Shown one piece after another: positions 1 to 5,230 of a stretch of 8,470 nt of DNA. Location: contig JABXKX010000578.1 in assembly GCA_013619035.1 (NCBI GenBank), forward strand, positions 1 through 8,470. The letters run 5' to 3'. The translations under genes and the position numbers were made by a program. Source of the DNA: Peptostreptococcaceae bacterium. GTDB lineage: Bacteria; Bacillota_A; Clostridia; Peptostreptococcales; Acidaminobacteraceae. Below the pieces are notes generated by a model. It was not told the DNA's origin. It saw nothing but the letters and a program-made list of their open reading frames with translations, and ran no database searches. Position 1 is the first letter of the stretch; each line of letters starts with the position of its first letter.

Positions 1-807
1 ATTTTAAGAGGACTTGATGAAGATATTAGTTATATAGATATTACTTCAGATGTGTTATTAAGTGCTACAGCTAAATCAGTTGCAGAAATGAAAACAAAAG
101 CAGCTGGTGTTATTGCAGGTCTTCATGTTGCTAAGCGTGTATTTGAGTTAGTTGATGATTCATTAGAAGTAGAAGTTTTAATTGAAGATGGTTCTTATGT
201 TGAATCAGAAACCGTTATATTTAGAGTATCGGGTTCTTCTAGAAGCATTTTAAAAGGTGAGAGAGTTGCTTTAAACCTATTACAGCGTATGTCTGGAATA
301 GCAACTATGTCATTTAGATATTCTGAAGAAGTTAAAGACTATAAACTAAGAGTTGTAGATACTAGAAAAACAACACCAGGCATTAGAATTTTAGAAAAAT
401 ATGCGGTTAAAATGGGTGGTTGTAGCAATCATAGATTTAATTTATCAGATGCTGTGATGATTAAAGATAATCATATCAAAGCAGTTGGAAGTATTACTGA
501 AGCTGTTACGATTGCCCAAAAAGAAATACCTCATACAACAAAAATTGAAGTGGAAGTTGAAAGCTTAGAACAATTAAAAGAAGCATTAACTGTTAAAGCA
601 GATATTATTATGTTAGATAATATGTCAAATGACATTATGGCAGAAGCCGTTAACATCAATAATGGTCAAGCAATTTTGGAAGCATCAGGCAACATTACAA
701 TTGAACGTATAAAATCGATTGCTGAAATTGGTATAGATGTTGTCTCTATAGGTGCATTAACTCATTCAGTTATGGCTTTTGATATCAGTATGAATATTGT
801 TAAATAA
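1..807 (+). CDS. nadC: Nicotinate-nucleotide pyrophosphorylase (quinolinate phosphoribosyltransferase), 5' end cut off by window
   Basis: NadC converts quinolinate and PRPP to nicotinate mononucleotide, CO2 and pyrophosphate, the step where de novo NAD synthesis joins the common pathway; it is cytosolic. The frame is open from base 1 and 268 residues are visible. The family is about 280-290 residues long, so only some 12-20 N-terminal residues are missing. The GTG at 52 is an internal valine and not a start. Counting from the first visible codon, the family's active-site residues are present: TRKTTPG with R122-K123, NHR at 143-145, and IKDNH with K155. The C-terminal phosphate-site motifs LEASGN and SIGALTHS are also present. 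The usual GGGxNHR reads GGCSNHR here, a mild variant. Upstream nadA/nadB would be expected but lies outside the window. The molybdenum-associated paralogue ModD is the main alternative; nothing in the context supports it. Confidence 0.95.
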   Translation: MLRGLDEDISYIDITSDVLLSATAKSVAEMKTKAAGVIAGLHVAKRVFELVDDSLEVEVLIEDGSYVESETVIFRVSGSSRSILKGERVALNLLQRMSGIATMSFRYSEEVKDYKLRVVDTRKTTPGIRILEKYAVKMGGCSNHRFNLSDAVMIKDNHIKAVGSITEAVTIAQKEIPHTTKIEVEVESLEQLKEALTVKADIIMLDNMSNDIMAEAVNINNGQAILEASGNITIERIKSIAEIGIDVVSIGALTHSVMAFDISMNIVK

Positions 808-825
808 CGCTTTGCGTTATTTTTT
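804..825 (+). terminator. Rho-independent terminator of nadC
   Basis: A perfect 7-bp stem (ATAACGC at 804-810, GCGTTAT at 814-820) closes a three-base TTT loop and is followed by TTTTT at 821-825. The left arm includes the nadC stop codon (805-807). The right arm contains the stop codon of the minus-strand gene that ends at 817. On the minus strand the tail after the hairpin is only TTAACA, so termination in that direction would be weaker. Confidence 0.85.
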
Positions 826-978
826 CAATTGAAAGGCTTCACATTCATTGCCAGATGATTTTAAAACAACATTTGATGGCATCGCATATGATTTGAATCC
901 AAAAAATTTACACCCTCTAGGTCGTTTTGGATCCCAAGTAACATAATAGTAGATACATTTCATACAATATGGCTTCAT
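817..978 (-). CDS. Conserved small four-cysteine protein (53 aa), function unknown
   Basis: On the minus strand an ATG at 978 opens a 53-codon frame ending in TAA at 817-819. It is preceded by AGGAG (complement of 984-988) with a 5-base spacer, which makes the start convincing. The product has four cysteines, C5, C8, C23 and C46, with the first two as CxxC, suggesting a small metal-binding (zinc-finger-like) fold. Other striking parts are TWDPKRPRGCKFFGFKS (14-30) and a PS..V...SSG..C segment (34-46). From memory, this pattern (CxxC, YVTWD, P.GC..FGFKS, PS..V..SSG..C..F) recurs in short proteins of clostridia and epsilonproteobacteria, some labelled uracil-DNA glycosylase; that label cannot be right for 53 residues. 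The gene is convergent with nadC, 9 bases apart, and divergent from murI. That it is a real gene is well supported; no function is claimed. Confidence 0.85.
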   Translation of the reverse strand: MKPYCMKCIYYYVTWDPKRPRGCKFFGFKSYAMPSNVVLKSSGNECEAFQLKK

Positions 979-991
979 TTTGACTCCTCAT

Positions 992-1019
992 TTGATTCAT
1001 TCTTGATTTATAGTATAAT
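992..1019 (+). promoter_or_regulatory. Probable sigma-A promoter of murI
   Basis: TTGATT (992-997) and a perfect TATAAT (1014-1019) are separated by 16 bases. Transcription would start near 1026 and give an 80-base leader before the murI start at 1109, with the 1039-1068 inverted repeat inside it. Confidence 0.6.
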
Positions 1020-1047
1020 ATATTTAGTTGAAAAAAACTATACACAA
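1018..1047 (-). promoter_or_regulatory. Possible promoter of the 53-aa cysteine protein gene
   Basis: Read on the minus strand, TTGTGT (complement of 1042-1047) lies 18 bases before TATATT (complement of 1018-1023), about 40 bases upstream of the start codon at 978. A TATACT is also available at 1012-1017, with a poorer -35. The match is moderate in a very AT-rich spacer. The candidate overlaps the murI promoter on the other strand and the left arm of the inverted repeat. Confidence 0.3.
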
Positions 1048-1068
1048 TCAGGGATAATGCTGTGTATA
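1039..1068. repeat. Inverted repeat TATACACA-N14-TGTGTATA in the murI leader
   Basis: Perfect 8-base arms at 1039-1046 and 1061-1068 are separated by 14 bases, and the right arm is followed by a T-rich stretch (1069-1080). It lies between the divergent start sites of the small cysteine protein and murI. It could be an operator for a dimeric regulator, or a weak RNA hairpin with a U-rich tail (attenuator-like). The stem has only two GC pairs, so a strong terminator is unlikely. Confidence 0.45.
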
Positions 1069-1108
1069 TCTTTTTATTTTAGTAAAGTTATCAACAAGGA
1101 AGTAGACT

Positions 1109-1864
1109 ATGACGATTGGTATTTTTGACTCAGGAATGGGCGGATTAAGTGTTTTAAGTGAAGCAAGAAAACAATTACCGAATGAAAATTTTATATATTA
1201 TGGCGATTCTAAAAATGCGCCTTATGGTGTCAAAACAAAGGAAGAAGTCATAAAACTTTCTATGAATATATGTGACTACTTTGTAGAGAGACAGGTTGAT
1301 GCAATTGTTATTGCGTGTAATACAGCAACGAGCGCTGCTGTCAAAGTATTAAGAAAAAAATATGATATTCCGATAATTGGTATGGAACCAGCGTTAAAAC
1401 CAGCTGTAGATTTTCATAAATCGGGTGATATCGCTGTTATGGCAACGCCAATGACATTAAGTGAAGAAAAATTCGAATTATTAATGAATCGAGTGGCATC
1501 TAAAATAATGGTTTATAAAATTCCTGCGCCTAAAATTGTAGAGCTTGTTGAGTCTGGTATTGTTGAAGGACCAGAAATGGACAAAATTTTAGACGAGTAT
1601 TTCTCGCATTTACCGAAAGATACAATTGAAAGTGTTGTTTTAGGATGTACACATTTTATTTTTGTAAAAGAAGCTATTCGGAAGTTATTTGATGACAAGG
1701 TCAAATTAATAGATGGCAATTATGGTACGATTCAACAACTGCGAAGAAAAATAACTGAAGGTAATCATGGTGGAAACCTTGAAATATTAAACTCTGGTGG
1801 CTCATCTTATATAGAGTTATCTAATAAATTGTTACATTATTTAGAGGTGCAAAATGGAAATTAA
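1109..1864 (+). CDS. murI: Glutamate racemase
   Basis: The enzyme interconverts L- and D-glutamate, supplying D-Glu for peptidoglycan precursors, by a cofactor-free two-base mechanism in the cytosol. The 251-residue length is slightly below the usual 260-280. The two catalytic cysteines are in their standard motifs, C70 in ACNTATS and C180 in GCTHF, with H182 beside the second. The substrate-binding elements DSGMGG (7-12) and YYGDSKNAPYG (30-40) are intact. The region after the first cysteine reads GMEPALKPAV (91-100), a variant of the common G.EPG form. The segment that often carries ACP.F reads KIPAPKIVELVE (137-148). The start is supported by AAGGA at 1096-1100. The last 11 bases overlap the next gene, so the two are co-transcribed. 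Aspartate racemase of the same superfamily is the less likely alternative. Confidence 0.93.
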   Translation: MTIGIFDSGMGGLSVLSEARKQLPNENFIYYGDSKNAPYGVKTKEEVIKLSMNICDYFVERQVDAIVIACNTATSAAVKVLRKKYDIPIIGMEPALKPAVDFHKSGDIAVMATPMTLSEEKFELLMNRVASKIMVYKIPAPKIVELVESGIVEGPEMDKILDEYFSHLPKDTIESVVLGCTHFIFVKEAIRKLFDDKVKLIDGNYGTIQQLRRKITEGNHGGNLEILNSGGSSYIELSNKLLHYLEVQNGN

Positions 1865-2090
1865 TCAAGAAGCAATTGAATTTATCGATGGGAAATTAGT
1901 AGAACTTGTAGACGAACAAGTTTTAAATCCAAAACAGGAAAAAATTATTCGCCTTCGTTATGGTGTGGGATGTGAACAAGCTGACTTTAAAGCAATGCTC
2001 AAAATATGCCGATTAAAACCTAAAGAAATGAAGAAAGAGTTATTAACTGCAGAAAAGAGAGTTTTTAATATTTTGAAGAAAAGACTTTAA
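1854..2090 (+). CDS. Small protein resembling an isolated sigma-70 region 4 (78 aa)
   Basis: The ATG at 1854 follows GAGGTG (1844-1849) with a 4-base spacer and overlaps the end of murI by 11 bases, so translation is probably coupled. Residues 26-40 (LNPKQEKIIRLRYGV) match the start of sigma-70 region 4 (the LT.RE..VLRLRFGL pattern of SigA/RpoD). After it come a likely helix-turn-helix (about 45-62) and a basic helix (about 63-77) in the place of the sigma recognition helix and the following EAKALRKL helix. The TRERIRQIE residues that read the -35 box are not conserved (KPKEMKKE instead), and there is an apparent short insertion before the last helix. Regions 2 and 3 are absent, so it cannot act as a complete sigma factor. 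It may be a DNA- or RNA-polymerase-binding regulator. The similarity is read by eye; the function is unknown. Confidence 0.7.
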   Translation: MEINQEAIEFIDGKLVELVDEQVLNPKQEKIIRLRYGVGCEQADFKAMLKICRLKPKEMKKELLTAEKRVFNILKKRL

Positions 2091-2095
2091 AGGTA

Positions 2096-2124
2096 TTGAA
2101 TAATAAAAAGAACAATGTTATAGT
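2096..2124 (+). promoter_or_regulatory. Extended -10 promoter for the serS T-box leader
   Basis: TTGAAT (2096-2101) and TATAGT (2119-2124) are 17 bases apart, and TGT immediately before the -10 gives the extended TGn element. The predicted start near 2131 lies just upstream of the T-box Stem I. No terminator separates this promoter from the upstream 78-aa gene, so read-through from murI could also enter the leader. Confidence 0.7.
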
Positions 2125-2130
2125 AAAAAA

Positions 2131-2344
2131 AATCGCTACGAAGAGACTATAGTAAATATTAATGTATAGAGAACCAGTGCTTTGGTGAAAACTGGTCATT
2201 AAGTTTATGAATCTAACTCTGAGCTTGTAAGTAATGTTACACGTTTCACAGACGTTATCCTGTGATCAAGAGGATATATTTTTATATCAATTTGGGTGGC
2301 AACGCGGGTTATACTCGTCCCTATTTTTAAGGGACGAGTTTTTT
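2131..2344 (+). promoter_or_regulatory. Serine-specific T-box leader (riboswitch) of serS
   Basis: This is a complete tRNA-sensing leader. The base of Stem I can form from AGAG (2142-2145) and CTCT (2217-2220). The apical hairpin has arms ACCAGT (2173-2178) and ACTGGT (2191-2196) around a loop carrying GGTG. On the 3' side of the specifier loop, GAA is followed by TCT (2212-2214) and then A, which fits a UCU serine specifier. A further hairpin (TCACAG 2246-2251, CTGTGA 2260-2265) matches Stem III. The T-box core is GGGTGGCAACGCGGG (2294-2308). In the antiterminator GGG and GCGGG pair with CTCGTCCC (2314-2321), leaving the 7-base bulge TGGCAAC. UGGC can pair with an uncharged GCCA end, which fits the G discriminator base of tRNA-Ser. 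Uncharged tRNA-Ser should therefore permit transcription of serS. Fold details are from hand pairing. Confidence 0.93.
2313..2344 (+). terminator. T-box-controlled intrinsic terminator upstream of serS
   Basis: A 10-bp stem (ACTCGTCCCT 2313-2322, AGGGACGAGT 2330-2339) with loop ATTTTTA leads into a T run ending at 2344. The left arm is the same CTCGTCCC needed by the antiterminator, so the two structures exclude each other. Confidence 0.93.
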
Positions 2345-2371
2345 GTATTTAAAGGAAAAGTTATTTATTAT

Positions 2372-2379
2372 AAAGGAGG
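2372..2379 (+). promoter_or_regulatory. Ribosome binding site that fixes the serS start
   Basis: AAAGGAGG sits 5 bases before the ATG at 2385. This rules out the longer in-frame reading that would begin with TTG at 2343 inside the terminator T run. Confidence 0.9.
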
Positions 2380-2384
2380 CATTT

Positions 2385-3665
2385 ATGTTAGATATTAAGA
2401 GAATTCGTAATGAATTTGATGAAGTGAAAAAATTAATTGAATTACGTGGTAAAGGTGACTTTGGTATGTCTGATTTATTAGTATTAGATCAAAATAGAAG
2501 AGATATTCTTGCTAATGTAGAACAGATGAAGAATCATCAAAAGACGATTTCAAAACAAATCCCAATGTTAAAAAAAGAAGGTAAAGACACCTCTGACATC
2601 ATGGCAGAAATGAAGACGTTATCAGATGATATCAAAAAATTAGATGAAGAAGTTAAATGTATTGATGAATCTTTAAGAGAGAAGTTACTTGAAATTCCTA
2701 ATACACCTAATGCTGATACGCCAGTCGGTAATAGTGATGAAGATAATATTGAAATAAGAAAAGTTGGTGAACCGACAACTTTTGGATTTGAAGCTAAACC
2801 ACATTGGGATTTAGGAACAGATTTAGATATTATTGATTTTGAGAGAGCAACAAAAATTGCTGGTACACGATTCAATGTACTAAAAGGACAAGGTGCTAAA
2901 TTAGAAAGAGCACTTATCAATTTCATGTTAGATCTACATACTGAAGAACATGGTTTTGATGAGGTCTTAACACCATTTATGGTCAATAGAAATTCAATGA
3001 TTGGTACAGGACAATTACCAAAGTTTGAAGAAGATATGTTCCATTTGCCTGCAAAAGATTTCTTTTTAGTGCCTACTGCAGAGGTACCAGTTACAAATAT
3101 GTATGGTGCAGAAATATTAGAAGCCGCACAATTACCGATTTATCATACAGCATATACACCTTGTTTCAGAAAAGAAGCCGGTAGTGCTGGTAGAGATACA
3201 AGAGGGCTTATTAGAGTTCATCAGTTTAACAAAGTAGAAATGGTGAAATTTGCTCATCCAGATCAGTCTTGCAATGAACTTGAGAGTTTACTGCTTGCAG
3301 CTGAAGAAGTTTTAAAAAGACTTGGACTTGCTTATAGAGTTGTAAGATTATGTGCTGGTGATTTAGGGTTCTCAAGTGCTAAAACTTATGACATAGAAGT
3401 ATGGATGCCAAGTTATGGACGTTATGTAGAAATCAGTTCATGCTCTAATTTTGAAGATTTCCAAGCAAGACGTGCCAATATTCGATTTAGAGATCCTGAA
3501 ACTAAGAAAACTCGTTTTGTTCATACACTTAATGGATCAGGATTAGCGATTGGTAGAACCTTTGCTGCTATATTGGAAAACTATCAAAATGAAGATGGTA
3601 CCATTACAATTCCAGAAGTATTGATACCTTACATGGGTATGAAAACAAAAATAGTGAAAAGATAA
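2385..3665 (+). CDS. serS: Seryl-tRNA synthetase (426 aa)
   Basis: This class II synthetase charges tRNA-Ser (and tRNA-Sec where present) with serine in the cytosol. From the ATG at 2385 the protein is 426 residues, the normal bacterial size. The N-terminal part (about 30-105) is rich in Lys, Glu, Asp and Leu and forms the long antiparallel coiled-coil arm that grips the tRNA-Ser variable arm. The catalytic domain follows: [11 protein letters not shown], then motif 2 ([17 protein letters not shown], from T258, with R262 as the ATP-binding arginine), then [14 protein letters not shown], and motif 3 ([13 protein letters not shown]391). The gene is under T-box control from its own promoter. It ends in a hairpin terminator shared with the convergent aminotransferase gene. 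Nothing is missing or unusual in the motifs. Confidence 0.98.
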   Translation: MLDIKRIRNEFDEVKKLIELRGKGDFGMSDLLVLDQNRRDILANVEQMKNHQKTISKQIPMLKKEGKDTSDIMAEMKTLSDDIKKLDEEVKCIDESLREKLLEIPNTPNADTPVGNSDEDNIEIRKVGEPTTFGFEAKPHWDLGTDLDIIDFERATKIAGTRFNVLKGQGAKLERALINFMLDLHTEEHGFDEVLTPFMVNRNSMIGTGQLPKFEEDMFHLPAKDFFLVPTAEVPVTNMYGAEILEAAQLPIYHTAYTPCFRKEAGSAGRDTRGLIRVHQFNKVEMVKFAHPDQSCNELESLLLAAEEVLKRLGLAYRVVRLCAGDLGFSSAKTYDIEVWMPSYGRYVEISSCSNFEDFQARRANIRFRDPETKKTRFVHTLNGSGLAIGRTFAAILENYQNEDGTITIPEVLIPYMGMKTKIVKR

Positions 3666-3716
3666 AAAAAGAAGTTGAGAATTTACTCTCAACTTCTTTC
3701 TGTTTATTTTTTAATA
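3664..3716. terminator. Bidirectional terminator between serS and the aminotransferase gene
   Basis: A perfect 13-bp stem (AAAGAAGTTGAGA 3668-3680, TCTCAACTTCTTT 3687-3699) with loop ATTTAC lies between the convergent stop codons. Minus-strand transcripts run into a T tract (complement of 3664-3670). Plus-strand transcripts run into CTGTTTATTTTTT, so it should work in both directions, best on the minus strand. Confidence 0.9.
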
Positions 3717-4888
3717 TCTTCTATAAATTGAACAATTTTATTGATACCAGTTTTTACAGTATCCATATCTGCAGCATATGTTATACGGATATAATCATCT
3801 AACCCAAATGCTAAGCCTGGTACAACTGCAAGTCTGTATTTATCTAAAAGAATATTAGAAATTTCTACAGATAAACTTTCAACATCTCCTAAATAAGGTC
3901 TTAATTTTGAAACATTGATAAATGTATAGAAAGCTCCATCAGGTCTGACAATAGATAAATCCTCAATACCTTTAAATATTTCTATCACTTCATTTCTACG
4001 TTCATAATATGTTTTAACCATATGTTGAGTATCTGCTTCACAATTATTAATAGCTTCAACAGCTGCCCATTGTGAAATGGTAGAAGGATGTGATACTAAG
4101 TGACCTTGGATAGCTGACATAGCTTTCGCTACCTTTTTATTAGAAGCTGTATATCCAAGTCTCCATCCAGTCATTGATGACGATTTTGAAAGACCATTAA
4201 TAGTTATTGTAATATCTTTAGCTTCATTAGATAAGCTAGCAATTGATGTGAACTCATTGCCGAAAATTATTTTTTCATAAATTTCATCTGCAATAATATA
4301 AATTTGATTTTCAATACAGACCTTTACAATGGGTTCCAATTCTTCTTTTGTATAAACAGCGCCTGTAGGATTTGAAGGATTCGTAATAAAAAGTGCTTTT
4401 GTTTTATCTGAGATAAGCTCAGATAATTCATCAGCTTGAAGTTTGAAAGAATTTTCAGCTTGAGTATTTACAAATACAGGTACTCCGTTAAGAAGTTTAA
4501 CCATTTCAGGATAACTTGTCCAATATGGTTTCGGAATGATTACTTCATCTCCTGGATTCATAATCGCTAATAGAGTGTTAGAAATAGAATGTTTAGCACC
4601 ACTTGAGATAACAATTTCATCAAGATCATAGTTCAGATTGTTATCTCTATTAAGTTTAGCAACAATTGCTTGCTTTAATTCTAATAATCCAGAAGCAGCA
4701 TCATATTTTGTTTTATTTGCTTTAATGGCTTCTATAGCAGCTAATTTTGCCTTTTCAGGTGTAAAGAAATCGGGTTCACCAATACTCAGGCTAGTTACAT
4801 CGATACCTTGTCTCTTTAATTCTTTTACCTTTGTACTTATACCAATCGTCACAGAAGGTGAAATGATTGATGTTCTATTTGCTAACAT
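3704..4888 (-). CDS. Class I pyridoxal-phosphate aminotransferase, aspartate aminotransferase-like
   Basis: This is a fold-type I PLP aminotransferase of 394 residues, in the size range of the bacterial AspB-type (subgroup I-gamma) aspartate aminotransferases; such enzymes transfer amino groups between aspartate or related amino acids and 2-oxoglutarate in the cytosol. Visible family elements are SIGEPDF (35-41), NPSNPTG (170-176) with the PLP-contacting asparagine, DEIY (201-204), the Schiff-base lysine K235 in SKSSSMTGWRLGY (usually SKTYAMTGWR), and the substrate-carboxylate arginine R368 in IRITYA. The start is set by GGAGG (complement of 4896-4900), 7 bases before the ATG. The gene is monocistronic here, convergent with serS and divergent from the decarboxylase operon. 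The exact substrate (Asp, Ala, aromatic or other) cannot be told from sequence alone, so no gene symbol is given. Confidence 0.93.
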   Translation of the reverse strand: MLANRTSIISPSVTIGISTKVKELKRQGIDVTSLSIGEPDFFTPEKAKLAAIEAIKANKTKYDAASGLLELKQAIVAKLNRDNNLNYDLDEIVISSGAKHSISNTLLAIMNPGDEVIIPKPYWTSYPEMVKLLNGVPVFVNTQAENSFKLQADELSELISDKTKALFITNPSNPTGAVYTKEELEPIVKVCIENQIYIIADEIYEKIIFGNEFTSIASLSNEAKDITITINGLSKSSSMTGWRLGYTASNKKVAKAMSAIQGHLVSHPSTISQWAAVEAINNCEADTQHMVKTYYERRNEVIEIFKGIEDLSIVRPDGAFYTFINVSKLRPYLGDVESLSVEISNILLDKYRLAVVPGLAFGLDDYIRITYAADMDTVKTGINKIVQFIEDIKK

Positions 4889-4923
4889 TTTAATTCCTCC
4901 AAATAAATTAAGTTTTTATAACA

Positions 4924-4952
4924 ACTATAAATGATGGTCAAATTTCAATCAA
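4924..4952 (-). promoter_or_regulatory. Promoter of the aminotransferase gene
   Basis: On the minus strand TTGATT (complement of 4947-4952) is 17 bases from TATAGT (complement of 4924-4929). A start near 4917 would give a leader of about 30 bases. A second possible pair uses TTGACC with TATAAA, but its 15-base spacing is poorer. Confidence 0.6.
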
Positions 4953-4957
4953 TTAAT

Positions 4958-4966
4958 TGTTATAAT
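4958..4966 (+). promoter_or_regulatory. Extended -10 promoter of the decarboxylase-lepB-holB-ricT operon
   Basis: TGT followed by TATAAT (4961-4966) is a perfect extended -10. The -35 position (about 4938-4943, TCAAAT) is poor, as is common for extended -10 promoters, and falls inside the spacer of the opposing aminotransferase promoter. The 10-base palindrome CAATTAATTG (4950-4959) sits between the two. Transcription would begin near 4973, about 60 bases before the first gene. Confidence 0.6.
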
Positions 4967-5023
4967 AAAGATATCTAAATATTAACATACTTTGTATGAG
5001 AAGATAAGACTATTTTGAAATTT

Positions 5024-5027
5024 GGTG
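5024..5027 (+). promoter_or_regulatory. Ribosome binding site deciding the start of the 65-aa membrane protein
   Basis: GGTG lies 5 bases before the ATG at 5033. The in-frame TTG at 5015 has only a weak purine stretch upstream, so ATG 5033 is preferred. An ATG at 5028 is out of frame and stops after six codons. Confidence 0.5.
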
Positions 5028-5032
5028 ATGAA

Positions 5033-5230
5033 ATGGATGAATTATTAATGACACAAATCATAGGGGTATCTTTCATTTTTGTAATCGTATCTTTTATTGC
5101 ACTTTTTAATTTTATTAAAATAAATCATTATTACAATAAAATTGAAAAGGAAAAATCAAAAGAAAAAAAGCGAATTGTTAAAAGAAAAGATACAAACATT
5201 TATGAAGTTAAAACGAGGAAAAAGTCATGA
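5033..5230 (+). CDS. Small single-span membrane protein with a basic tail (65 aa), function unknown
   Basis: The family is not recognised. From ATG 5033 the product has a short acidic start (MDEL), one hydrophobic segment (about residues 8-28, rich in Ile, Phe and Val) and a strongly basic, charged tail (29-65, many Lys with some Glu and Arg). By the positive-inside rule the tail should be cytoplasmic and the N terminus outside. There is no cleavable signal peptide. It is the first gene of the operon, and its TGA stop (5228-5230) overlaps the decarboxylase ATG (ATGA), so translation is probably coupled. The true start could be TTG 5015, adding six residues. The tail could interact with nucleic acid, phospholipid or a protein; that is inference only. 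Confidence 0.7.
   Translation: MDELLMTQIIGVSFIFVIVSFIALFNFIKINHYYNKIEKEKSKEKKRIVKRKDTNIYEVKTRKKS

Noticed and set aside
52..54. GTG as the nadC start
   Set aside because: The frame is open to base 1 and the upstream codons fit the NadC N terminus (LDEDISYIDITSDV), so this GTG is internal.
1088..1096. TTATCAACA resembling a DnaA box just before murI
   Set aside because: It is a single copy with a mismatch to TTATCCACA, overlaps the murI ribosome-binding region, and has no origin-like cluster nearby.
1513..1719. Minus-strand open frame of 68 codons inside murI
   Set aside because: It is antisense to the murI active-site region containing GCTHF, with no recognisable product.
2343..2384. Longer serS reading starting with TTG at 2343, adding 14 residues
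   Set aside because: The TTG lies in the T run of the leader terminator and has no ribosome binding site. ATG 2385 has AAAGGAGG at the right distance, and MLDIKRIR is a typical SerS start.
2537..2986. Long open frame of 149 codons on the minus strand inside serS
   Set aside because: It lies entirely antisense to serS, is Ser-rich and low in family-like motifs, and is best explained as a shadow of the serS codons.
4638..4934. Plus-strand open frame of 98 codons antisense to the aminotransferase start
   Set aside because: It overlaps the conserved N-terminal part of the aminotransferase and its promoter. Its hydrophobic product mirrors the opposite strand's codons.
5228..5230. Possible UGA-tryptophan recoding, as in some Mollicutes, extending the 65-aa protein
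   Set aside because: No recognised gene here has an in-frame TGA, tryptophans are coded by TGG, and read-through would run into the decarboxylase gene in a meaningless frame and stop after about ten codons.
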